Positions 1-20,856 of a DNA stretch of 64,000 nucleotides are shown in pieces. The position numbers and the translations under genes were made by a program. The first letter of the stretch is position 1; each line of letters begins with the position of its first letter. The notes under the pieces were generated by a model. That model did not search any database, was not told the origin of the DNA, and saw only the letters and a program-made list of their open reading frames with translations. This DNA comes from Hirundichthys speculiger (taxonomy: Eukaryota; Chordata; Actinopteri; Beloniformes; Exocoetidae). Where the stretch lies: NCBI GenBank assembly GCA_018398805.1, contig JAGFBZ010000170.1, positions 186,001 through 250,000 on the forward strand, read 5' to 3'.

Positions 1-10988
<10,988 letters not shown>

Positions 10989-11330
10989 TGTTGCTGTGTG
11001 GATGGATGAATTAAATGTCACTTGAGTCTCCTTCAGCCAACTTCGGACCGGACCGAACCGAGCCGCTGGACGCTGGACGGGCTGCGGCTCAGACCGCGGA
11101 CGGAGCGAGCCTTTGGGGGGGGTCGAATTAACGTCACGTGGCCGTGTGCTGGAGCGGCGAGCCCGGGTTTCTGAGAGCGGACCTGCCGTAAATTTGCTCT
11201 GGCAGGAGTCGGTTTGTTGGTTGAGGAAGGGGGCGGGGCGGGGCGGGGGTTGCGGGGAAAGAGGGGCGGATGCGTCCACGCGCACGTCCTCTCGCCGCCT
11301 TTTTGACCTGGTACGTCATGATGCGTTCAG
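10989..11330 (-). promoter_or_regulatory. nampt: nampt CpG-rich promoter and 5' UTR
   Basis: GC-rich, CpG-dense DNA directly upstream of the nampt start. Repeated GGGGCGGGG (Sp1-type GC boxes) lie at about 11229-11248, and a canonical CACGTG E-box lies at 11135-11140, about 150 bp above the start codon. I see no TATA box. Mammalian NAMPT is known to be driven through E-boxes by CLOCK:BMAL1; circadian control here is inference from that parallel. The transcription start cannot be placed from sequence. Confidence 0.55.
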
Positions 11331-11363
11331 GAACATGTGAATTTTCTCCTCTCGCCTTTCTGC

Positions 11364-12529
11364 AGATGTAACGATATGGAAAATGTGATATCTCTACTAT
11401 AGTGACCAAATTATCACGGTTTACGATATTATCGCGGTATTCTTAATTTCTGTACAAACGTCCCCCAAAAAAAACACATACATTTAAATAATTTCACAAA
11501 ATCTTGTGATTTTCTTGTCATACTAAAACATCAGAAGCCAAAAATCTTATGAAAATGAAACTTTCACATTAAAAGGGCAAACAACTGGCACAGGAAGAGG
11601 TTTTATTTTAAATTTTAAAAATAAATAACAGGAACAAAGCTTATTTGTCCGGTGCAAATTTAAATAAACACTTTAACAACCATAGTAGGTCAAAATATGC
11701 AAACAATTATCAGGAACAAAAATTATAGAGAAGTTCAAATGAAATAAACTTTGGACTTTAAGCTGAACCTTAAATACGTATAAATGTGCATATAAAGAAA
11801 CAGTTGTTTAGGAGCCAAATATGTTGTTATGAACTGTAGTTCACTCTGTGTGTCTGTGGGTGGCGCTGTGTTGTTACCTGAGGGTCAGGTATAAAGGTAG
11901 CTGCCTGTTATTGGTTAGCTGTTTGACCCGGAAGGGCAAAAGGTTTTTGACCGCTGTGGCGCTAACTGCCGGCGTTATGGTTGTCGGATCAGTTAATGGA
12001 ATAAATTAATATTTTAACTGCATCAGAAGAACATCGTTCTGGTCCTTTTCTGATCAACACGTAACGGTAACGTTTACCGTTGCATGTTGAAGCGCGTCGA
12101 CCAGGTTACTCTTGGTCAAACATCTCAGTAGCTTGAAGCATTAGCCTTAGCTCCTTCAAGATGCTTGTACAAATTACAATAAAATGTAAACGAGTGCTCT
12201 GCAGACAGGATAACTGTCCTCCACCAGTTGTCCCTCTGTATTCTTAAAAAAATTTAAAAAAAAAAAGCCCGGATCTCGGATTTAATCATTTTAGTGGGTT
12301 AGTGAATGTCCTGCGTGCTATCACCGCTTTCCGCCATGTTTACGTTACGATGCCGATGTTACAAGCTTCATATTCACGCCAGACACGGTCGTGAGTCGCT
12401 CGCAGACTTGAATGAGGCTGATATCACATATCCTGGTAATCGACCGCGATAATGAGATGAAGTCAAACATTAAAGGTAATCTTTATCGCGTAAAATTTAC
12501 CGTAATACCGGTAACAGTTACATCCCTAG
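11364..12529. mobile_element. hAT-like element containing a solo-LTR-like segment
   Basis: The left end is GATGTAACGATATGG and the right end is GGTAACAGTTACATCCCTA, an imperfect inverted pair; the left terminus has lost its first bases. The core is A/T-rich. An LTR-like segment sits inside at 11822-12059. No duplication could be matched because of the truncated left end. Confidence 0.55.
11822..12059 (+). mobile_element. Solo-LTR-like segment
   Basis: It begins TGTTG and ends CAACA, the inverted dinucleotide-type ends of LTRs. It has a TATAAAGG box at about 11890 and an AATAAA signal at 12000, about 55 bp before the end, in the order expected for U3-R-U5. No matching target duplication is visible, so the assignment is tentative. 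No internal retroelement genes are present. Confidence 0.45.
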
Positions 12530-13979
12530 CCCCGCCCCACCCCCCACCCTCCACAACAAGCGGGATGAAGCCGCCAGCAATGGCCCATATTTCAAAATCA
12601 GCATTGAATTTATGTTCTCAATGTTGTTGCTGCATCTTAAACTCAGTCAGTGAGCTGTTAAAGGAGTGGAGGTTGTGCCTGATGTTAAAGGTCACCAGGA
12701 ACATGAATTCACCATGGTTTCCAAGTAAAGTGGACTACCAGTAAAGCAGCTCCTGCCACTGAAATTTTGTGTTGGCATTCAAATTTTGCTGGGCTGCTGG
12801 GACGGACCGGTGCACGCCACTAAATAAATGACATCATGATCAAAGAAGGTTATGCAACTAATTTTGAGGTATTGCAGGTGGCTTCATGACAACAACGTGA
12901 AGATGTTGGAGATCATCACAAAGACCAGACCTCAGTCCTGCAGGAAGTGTATGTGCCAGAAATAAAGCCCCGAACGTGGACCCAGCTTCTTCAGCTTTGT
13001 CATGAGGCATGCGTCAGATTTACAAGAATTTGTCCCAAGTGCAGATGTTTGGGAGGCAGTAGCAGTCAAATAATACCCTTTACTTTCTAAAAAATCCAGC
13101 ACAGTGTACAGAATGGAAGAGAGAAAGATGAGAAGAACCAACAGACACTGCAGCTGCATGATTTACAGAATGACAATGGACCTGCAGGGGAAGGAGGAGA
13201 GGCAGGACAATATATTGATCAGGCACAAGGATCAAAGCAGATGGGGATGTTTAAGACAGACCAAAGACAGTCAATCAAGAAATCACACACAACGAAGCCA
13301 AACAGGAAATAATACAATAAGAAAATATATAATGTAGTAGAGGACGTTGTACCATCGGCTGAAGTGCAACAAGTGTGACTGGTCCACTTGGTATCTTTGT
13401 ATTTCCTTCTGCGTATTTCTGTTCCTGCTTCTTCTTCATCATCTTCAAACCGGACAGTCGGACTGCCGTAATGTCAGCAGAAGAGTAACTGTTGGTCAAC
13501 AGTTATCGGCTCAAATTTACAAAACATCTGCTTCATTTCCTGCATCGCCCCGACACCCAAGGAAAATAAACAAACAGACGCTCACAACTTTACGCTGCAG
13601 AGAACATCCAGCGCCATCTAGCGTTTGGCGGTGTAGCTACAGAGGAACACAAAAAACACAAAAGTATGAACACGGGATACGTGCACGGTTGCTGTTGAGA
13701 CACATAAATCACATGTAACTAGAGGAACAGGCCAAAATTCCTGTAAAATACTGTAAGAACCTTGACTGGGATACAGTTTAAAGGCAATGCTACCAGATAC
13801 TAAACAACTGGATGTAAACTTCAGACTTTTAAGTAATTAAAAAAAATCTCTCCATCATTATCCTGAGACTTTACCAAAAAAAAAATAAAAATTAAACCCC
13901 AACCGAGCCTCAACTTTACTACCATACATTGAAAAAAAGTGTGTTTTTTTTTTTATTTTTTTTTTATTATTATTATAAA
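12530..13979. other. Intergenic DNA, no feature recognised
   Basis: I see no conserved exon. The region between the divergent nampt and cadps promoters begins here. Short open frames show no domains. T-rich runs lie at 13940-13965. Confidence 0.45.
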
Positions 13980-14321
13980 CAGTGATTCCCAAAGTGTGGG
14001 CCGCGGCCCCCTGGTGGGTCGTCGTGGTACTGCAGGTGGGCCGTGAGAGGTCTTTAAAATAAACAAATGTGTTTTAAATACTCGATTTTTGGTTTGAGAA
14101 ATATTCAGAGATAATAAAACGAACCAATTAAGTGTTATTCTACTGTCATCTTAACTTAATATGACAAGCGTCACCTCATTTGTCGACCCCTTACATTATT
14201 ATTGGAATGTAGCTTTTAGTCTTGTATGTTGATCAAAGTGGTGTTTAAATGTTTGCATGGGTCGCAGAAATGTTTCGCATTTCAAATTGGGCCTTGGTAT
14301 TGTGAAGTTTGGAAACGGCTG
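13980..14321 (+). mobile_element. hAT MITE (CAGTGATTCCCAAAG family), copy 1
   Basis: It starts CAGTGATTCCCAAAGTGTGG, followed by GGGCCGCGGCCCCCTGGTGG, and ends GAAGTTTGGAAACGGCTG. It is the reverse-orientation relative of 22835-23212 and of the partial copy ending near 63551. Flanking 8-mers no longer match. Confidence 0.72.
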
Positions 14322-14460
14322 CTATAGAGGATTATTAGCTCAGTTTTTTTTCTCAAGTTAAGTGAACTTTGTAACTTCTGATGAAAAGCCACATAGTTTC
14401 TTGTTCCTCCATCTGGGATTCAGTGAATGAAGCACGATGTGAAGCTGTGGGTGGAGTCAA

Positions 14461-15221
14461 AGGCCCTGATCGTACACTTCCCGCTAGCCGCTACCCGCAA
14501 TTTGCGGGTTTAGGAACCTCCGCTAACCGCTAATGCAATCTTCCGTTCCCTAAAGCCGCTACCCGTTATGCCGACTTCCTTACTCACATTGTAGGCGTGG
14601 CAATGGGCGTGTCTTTTGCCCTTTCCACAAACTTAGCATCCTGCGATCGGGGGTTGCGGGTAGCGGGCGCAACCCGCAACCTGCATGTCGGCGCGCACAA
14701 GAGCGCGTCCAAATGTGCGTCCACCTGGTCACATGTGGACGTGCACAAATCTCTGGAATTAACTCTTGTATAAAAAGCGTGATTTGGCCTCAGTTGAACC
14801 CCTGAGAAAATGGCAGAGATCGTCTTAAACGGCTTGATCGCCAGTTCAACCATAGATGACCAGTGCGTGTTTACTGGGAGGACACCAACTATCTGGGACT
14901 TTCAGGTAGCTGATAGGAACTGTGTGTGTAGAAATATTTTTATGTATATATCAGTGCAGAGGAGGAGGAGGAAGGAAGGAAGACGAGCTGCACACAAGAG
15001 CTGCTCTGATCTGGATGAAAAGACGCTCCATAGCGGTTAGCAGGTAGCGTAACCTGCTCTTAAAGGCAATGGCTGCTGACGCACTGATTGGTTTAACAGG
15101 TGGAACGCCCTAACCACTCCTATGCATAATATAGCGGGTAGCGCAGGTGGGATAGCGGGTTTAGCGCCCCTCCCGCTACCCCTAAATAGCGGCTTTAGCA
15201 GATCTGGCGGAAGATCGGGCC
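14461..15221. mobile_element. Putative TIR element built of CCGCTA/TAGCGG motifs
   Basis: Left GGCCCTGATCGTACACTTCC and right GGAAGATCGGGCCC are imperfect inverted ends, each flanked by AAA. The interior repeats CCGCTACCC and GGGTAGCGG in opposite orientations near the two ends. A 3-bp duplication would suit a PIF/Harbinger-type element, but that class is a guess. A 76-codon frame inside (14810-15040) has no recognised domain. Confidence 0.45.
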
Positions 15222-16019
15222 CAAAGACTCCGCCTCTGCTCTGGGTCTGTGATGTCACAGACCCCTGCACATCGCAGGGTCTGTGCTGTGCTGGAATTTG
15301 AGCCGGCGGCCATTTTAGGCATCCAAATAACTGCTCTCAAGCACCAGTTGTGGGCCGTGAAGCTGAGGTCAAATGTTTTCGAGCAAAGATCACGAACCTC
15401 CTTTGATCCAGGTCGTAACAAATGCTGAAAGTGCACGGTGTGACCCAGGGGTCTGCAGAGAGCTGCCACCAGCTGTTGTTGCTGCTGACACCACTTTTCC
15501 ACTACAGACCTGAGGAACGACTGAACGACTGAACGTTGGGGGTAGGTCTTCACTACAATGAAGTTATGTTCAGCACATTCCTCTTAACTCCTCTATTATT
15601 ATCCCACTAAGTTCCTTAGAACTGAACAGGGTGCAGGAGGTCTCTCCAGCTAAAAATGTCAGCATTGATGTTTCCTTTCTAGATGTGCAAGCTTTCCACC
15701 CCCCCCCCCCCCCCCACCCCACCCCCCCCCCCCCCCCACCCCCCCGCCCCCCCCGTACCACCAGAGATGGAGGCGTTTTGAACTGAGCGTTGACAACGGG
15801 CCGGATAATCCCTCTCCTCTCAGGTCTGAGGGACCTAGAGTCCACGGCTGCCGAGTGATTAAATGTCTCTCCTTCACCATTTGACCCGTCTTCTACTGTG
15901 ATGATAAGCTCCAGTCCCTTTATTCTGTTTAAATACATTAAATAAAGCCTGTGGAAAAGGGACACTCCCTTTTTTTTTTTTTTAAATTATGTATGTTTTT
16001 TGTAAAAGCACGTGATTGT
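15222..16019. other. Intergenic DNA with C-rich run
   Basis: A nearly pure C tract lies at 15699-15754, interrupted by single A or G, and a T12 run lies at about 15970. Glycine-rich antisense frames over the C tract are low-complexity artefacts. Nothing else recognised. Confidence 0.5.
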
Positions 16020-16760
16020 ACTGTATCATGTGATCTGACAGATGCTTCCAGATGTGGTTCCCAGCATCCTCTGCAGCTCTGGTTGTTGAGGTGTTCAAAG
16101 TTTATGCGTTAGCAGTTTAATTCAGTGCTGCCAGCGACAGTTTATATTACTATATTTATTTTGATTTTCTGTTTATTCCTTGTTTTGACTTGTGTAAATT
16201 AGTACATTGTTCTTATGTCGCGCTTGTGGAGGAAATTTTTGTTTGGTTTATTCATCTTGTAATTTTGTTCATTTTATTTGTCTTTAATAATATGTTTAAA
16301 AGTGACTCGTCTTTCTTAGCAAGACCAATACACATGTCTGACAAAAGGCAAGCACGGGGGTCAGCTATGACTCCGAATAAACATTCCTAAATTCAATTAA
16401 CATCAAGTAGCTAACCTCTTGATCAAGGAACTGTATAACATCTCTAAATTCAATTATCAATGTGATCTGTGATCCATTCTGTATGCAAAAACCTGTAGAA
16501 GAATCAACACCTTTTGTCTTGGTATAAAAGAAAACCCTCCTCAGTCAGTATTCTCTGTAATGCTGACTGACTGCTCTCCTTAAGCTGCATAAGTTTGTTT
16601 CTTTTCTCTAATAAATTCTATTTTGATTTTCCCATCGAGATCGGATCTTATTTTTTCCACAACACGCCGAGTTAAGTCTGTTTGTGTTTTAATCAGTTCC
16701 CTGTGTGTTCAGTTAATAAAGTTGGTGTGAAACTCGAAGCTATTTCCGGCGACTTGTTTT
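16020..16760 (+). mobile_element. Old repeat interrupted by an LTR-like segment
   Basis: 16020-16190 and 16665-16760 resemble consecutive parts of 28285-28500 (shared blocks such as TTCCCAGCATCCT, GCAGC.CTGGTTGTT and AGTCTGT.TGTGTT). The intervening sequence at about 16195-16664 is absent from the other copy, so it is a later insertion. Confidence 0.5.
16335..16664 (+). mobile_element. Solo-LTR-like segment
   Basis: The candidate begins TGTCTGAC and ends CCACAACA. A TATAAAAG box at 16523-16530 and an AATAAA at 16610-16615 lie in U3-R-U5 order, with about 50 bp after the polyadenylation signal. It sits inside an older repeat whose uninterrupted relative is at 28.3 kb. I could not match a 4-6 bp target duplication, so the left border is uncertain. 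No gag, pol or env remnants adjoin it. Confidence 0.45.
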
Positions 16761-18586
16761 GGCACCGATGCAGAAAGTTGTTTATGAGCTCCGGTTGGAT
16801 CAACTAAATTCTTGAAGACCACAGCTCACCAAACAGAACTGGGATCCGGATAAGAGGATAGTAGCTTTGGAGGAGTTTGGGGAACTCACTGTACACCTGC
16901 AGACCAGCAGAAGCATTCGGAGCAAACAGCTTCCAAAGCAAAACCTGTACAGTAATAAGAAAAGTGTTCTGGTTCTGCCTTTATCAAGCCAGAACCAGGA
17001 CCGATAACAGAACCATCAGCCTGATGGAGCTCGAGCACTCCAGCCTCTTCCTTTTACAAGACAATCTGAGAACTGCCAATGGGTCAATCAGCCAAGGGTG
17101 GTAGAACCTCCTCTGGTCTCATCAGAGAGAAACATCTGCCCCCCTGAGCGTGAGGCAGGAAGTGGGTTGATATCAGCTCCCTCTTCTGGGAACCCAACAC
17201 CTCCAACTTTCTAACTCCAGCCCCAGAAGGGTTTCCGCCGTTCCTGAGCTAAGCTAACACGCTACAACGCCAGATGTCACTGAGCCCTCCAACAGCCCTC
17301 TGGGCAGCACCAGCGGTATTGTGAGGAATGAAAGATGGCACCTGGTGATTCTGTGTTGACTACCATTACCTCAATGAGGTAACCCCCCCCTGCCCTGCAT
17401 TGATGATGCGCACAACCATACTGCAGGCTCCAACTGGGTACTGGTTCCAACTATGACTATGACTGAAGCTGGGTGGCACCAAGGGGGGATCTGCTCATTC
17501 AGTCCTGCATCCTCAGTTGGATTCATGTCGTTGTGAGTTTACCTTAAAGTTTTGAGATTGCAAGAAGATCACACTGGGAACTCCCCCAATGAAATTGTTC
17601 CTCGTGTTGCTGCCATGATGTTTCTCTTCTCCACGTGGACGCTGGGGGGCCCCAGGAGTCTGCAAAGTGGGGGGTAGATATTCGGCTACACCCTCTTCTT
17701 GGCAGAGGTCTCCTTGTGGGAGGGGCCTCCAGGAGGAGGTGGGGCCGGCGCTCATACTCCTCCATGGCAGTCCCAGACACCACACATCATCTGTCCCCAT
17801 AGAGGTCCTGGCTGCTCCCCAGTCCCTCCAGGAGGACTTACGAAATTTCCTCGACCTCCACCACCGGCTCACGTCAGCAGCCGTACTGGGGACATATCAC
17901 GTCGTGGATTAACGTATCCTCTGACTGTGTTCCTGTTCAAGCCCCTAAAGAGTTCTGTTATCTTCATAAGCTTGTTTCATCTGGGGTCTGCTGGGAAGTC
18001 ATCCTCACCAACACCGTGTTTAGCCAACATCTATCCAATCTCCAGGAGTACAACCTACTCCTGATGCCATTCACCTCCGAGCCTTCAGAGGGTGCTAGAG
18101 TTCTCTTACCTGGAAACATTCACCATTACTCGTCTTTGACATGAGGTCTTCCTCCTTCATTTTGGATCTTCCTGGCGCCGTTGGTGAGGATACCTCTGAG
18201 GAACTCTCTAACTTTGACATAGAAACAACTCTGCTTGGGCTCTGCCAGACCCGCTCCTGTTCCTCAGTAAACCCTTTTAAACTATAACCCTTTGTTGTTC
18301 GGCACTTCTGATGGGGCCACTCTCATTTACTGGAACGTCTGATTCACAGTGGCAGGTGTAGTGCAGCTGGAACTGCTGTTCTTCCTCACCTGGTGGGATC
18401 CAGGTGTTACAACTGATGATTGGCAGCAACTGGCTGCAACTTAACGTCTTAAATCCTATGGAAATAGTAAATGGGTACTGAGTATTGCCCTTTGGCCTAA
18501 TTTCTTTTGTTAAATGAATGCTAGCTTGGTGGAAAAGTTATGTTTGTTTGACACACACACGGAAATGGGATTGCATGAGGGGGATA
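16761..18586. other. Intergenic DNA, unclassified
   Basis: Moderately GC-rich DNA with several overlapping open frames of about 80-120 codons on both strands (17513-18064). None has a recognisable domain or splice pattern. It could be an old retroelement body, but I cannot name one. Confidence 0.35.
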
Positions 18587-19813
18587 CAGGGGCAGACTGG
18601 TAATCTGTGGATTCTAGAAAAGTCCAGAACGGCTGGCCGTCGGCTCTGTTCAATAACCAAAATTTTAGTCTATCAACTAACAGCAGGGGGGGCTAAGATG
18701 ATCATTTATCAGATATAGGCCTAAAAACCAACAAAGCAGACTAGTGTCTGTCAACAGAAAGATGGCAAACAGAAAACGCAAGGAGAAAGGTGGATGGTAG
18801 AAATTAAAACTAAGGAAAGCCATGTTTGAAGGATGATTGGTTGAATGGTTCCCTAACTAATCACAGCAGCATTACATGGGGCAATTTAATTGTAAAAATC
18901 AGTATGTCAGGTAGTCTAGGTAGTCTAGTGGTTCAGTAGGTGGACTCTCATATCGTGGTTTGTGGGTTTAGTTTCCAGTGTTGTAATATTTTGTTGTGTC
19001 CCTTTCTTGCAATTGCTTTCTCTCTATCCAATAAAGACCACTAGAAAATCTTTTAAAAAATATGCTAATATGACATATAAAACATAACCTGCTAACTACT
19101 GCTGACCAGATGGTGAATAATCTACTCTGTTGGGTTCATAAATGTGTAAATCTGAATCTGAATCTTACTACATGTCACTGGTTATGAGGCATTATTTATG
19201 TTTACATATCAGAAAATCTTCATTTCAAACAGAAAAGGGATGTTTTGAATAAATGTATGGTTTATAAAGCTACTTTGTCATCTTTGACTATCTTTGAATA
19301 TTTTTGCAGTATCAACAAGAGGCCGGTAGGGTGTCCTCTGTTTGGGTATTTGGGTCACCATAGCATAATAATAAAACTATAAAATGTGTCAAGCAGGCTA
19401 ATTCTTACACAGAATAGACCTCAAAGGCTAAAAATGTAATGAGATTTAGGAAAACCAAATCTGTTTTATTCTTCTTGTCTGTAGCCGAGCCATCAAATAA
19501 TATGTTTATCCAAATTGTTAGAATTTCGGAGGTACAAGTACAGATATAGTTTTTTTTATTCTGTTTGAAATGCAAGCATATAAGTAACTGTAAAATAACA
19601 GTAAAAAAGACAATGTTTATGTTCATTTTTAGAAGATGCAAGTGATGTTTAATCATTCTTTAATGTTAATGTAAATAGTTCGTATGTGTGGGTGTTGTCA
19701 TTGGCAATGACAATATATCACTATAGCACCCCCCCCCCCCTCCCGGTTATTGGTGGGCCTACTTAGGGGGGGGGGGTCCAGGACCGTTTTTTTTTAGTCC
19801 CAGCCCATCCCTG
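18587..19813 (+). mobile_element. 1.2-kb TIR element with tRNA-like block, copy 1
   Basis: It starts CAGGGGCAGACTGG and ends CCAGCCCATCCCTG. Flanking 8-mers GGGGGATA and AGGGGATA match at 7 of 8. An inverted copy occupies 29160-30777. Inside, 18921-18977 reads like a tRNA-derived pol III promoter, with an A-box-like TAGTCTAGTGGTTCAGTAGG and a B-box-like GGGTTTAGTTTCC. A C13 run and a G11 run lie near the right end. Confidence 0.72.
18914..18980 (+). repeat. tRNA-derived SINE-like head
   Basis: GTAGTCTAGTGGTTCAGTAG followed 20-30 bp later by GTGGGTTTAGTTTCCAGTG resembles the A and B boxes of tRNA-derived SINEs. The copy in the inverted element (30090-30155, minus strand) has a better B box, GGTTCAATTTCC. 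It is not a functional tRNA; no cloverleaf is evident. Confidence 0.45.
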
Positions 19814-19968
19814 AGGGGATACAACCCATTCAGTTTATTTGTTTTAAAAAAAACACCGTAAAAGCTTTTATTGTGAAGGCGATGAAAGCGGTTCCGGTCT
19901 GGTGTCGTCTGAGCCTGTTCTGTTTGAAGTCAGCTGGATCATCAGGTGGTCGTTCTCTCGGAGGCTCG

Positions 19969-20130
19969 CTCTGATCCCAGATCAGGCAGGTGTCAGATTT
20001 CAGCACCGCGGACAGCTCCTCCTCTGATCCCAGATCAGCCGGGTGTCGGGTTTCAGCACCGCGGACAGCTCCTCCTCTGATCCCAGATCAGGCAGGTGTC
20101 GGGTTTCAGCACCGCGGACAGCTCCTCCTC
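19969..20130 (+). repeat. 53-bp tandem repeat, three copies, upstream of cadps
   Basis: Three near-identical units, each with CTCTGATCCCAGATCAG, GGTGTCGGGTTTCAGCACC and GCGGACAGCTCCT, end about 360 bp above the cadps start codon. GATCCCAGATC is partly palindromic. The position suggests 5'-flanking or 5' UTR DNA. Confidence 0.9.
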
Positions 20131-20492
20131 CCGCAGGCAGCGGAGCATGAACGCGTCGTTTCCCTGTTTTCTCCCCCTGCGACCCCTCCCCCTGTAGATG
20201 CGCTTTCTTTATAAATCCCTCCTATCTGTCACCGACTGTCAGAGTTGTGAGCCCTGGAAATAACGGAAGCAGCCAGACTCTACAACACTTTGATTTTTTT
20301 TTTTTTGGTCTGAGATTCTTTTTCTTTTTTCTTTATTTTTTTTATTCTTGAAAAGCAACAGTGTGTTCTGCTTTTCAGTCAAACCTGATATTCCGCTCTT
20401 TGGTTGAGTCACTGAGGCTGGTCCATTTTACTTTTGTAGTTTTTTTTTTCTTTTTTTGGGGGGTGCAGTTTTAGTCTCCAGCACACCGCAGC
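20131..20492 (+). promoter_or_regulatory. cadps: cadps 5' flank and 5' UTR
   Basis: Lies between the 53-bp repeats and the cadps start. A TATA-like TTTATAAAT is at 20208-20216, about 280 bp above the start codon, preceded by C-rich DNA at 20170-20192. T-rich runs occupy 20288-20345 and 20430-20458. The start site of transcription is not determinable. Confidence 0.4.
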
Positions 20493-20856
20493 ATGTTGGA
20501 TCCGTCTTCCAGCGAGGAGGAAGGAGATGAGCTCCTCGAGCGCAAAGAGGTGACGGCCCAGAAGAGCCTCGGAGGAGCGCGACTGTCACCGGGCCGAGCC
20601 GCCGACGGCCATGGCGGCGGAGGGCTCCAGCCGCGGGGGCCGCGGGAGCGGCGGCGGCGGCGGCGGCGGCGGCGGCCGGCCCTCCAGTCCCAGCCCTTCT
20701 GTGGGCAGCGACAAGGAAAAGGAGGATCTGGAGAAGATGCAGAGAGAGGAGGAGGAGAGGAAGAAGAGGCTCCAGCTGTATGTGTTCGTGATGCGCTGCA
20801 TCGCTTATCCGTTCAACGCCAAACAGCCCACCGACATGGCCAGGAGGCAGCAGAAG
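20493..20856 (+). CDS. cadps: cadps exon 1, with internal frame change
   Basis: The start is the ATG at 20493, because [10 protein letters not shown] is the conserved CADPS N terminus. That frame continues through GARLSPGR and GGGGLQPRG to about 20650, then becomes Arg-rich. The conserved downstream blocks ([38 protein letters not shown]) are in another frame, the one beginning at the ATG at 20611. The switch falls in the GGC/CGG run at 20650-20677. A one-base error there is the likeliest cause. The exon ends CAGAAG|GTAAGA at 20856, phase 0. The alternative, initiation at 20611, would lose the conserved acidic N terminus. Confidence 0.88.

Noticed and set aside
15659..15965. Glycine-rich minus-strand frames
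   Set aside because: Translation of a C homopolymer-like run.
17513..18064. Overlapping 80-120-codon frames on both strands
   Set aside because: GC-rich intergenic DNA; no domains, no consistent splice sites and no strand preference.
18914..18980. Functional tRNA gene
   Set aside because: A- and B-box-like motifs only; no cloverleaf arms could be paired, and it is repeated inside two transposons.
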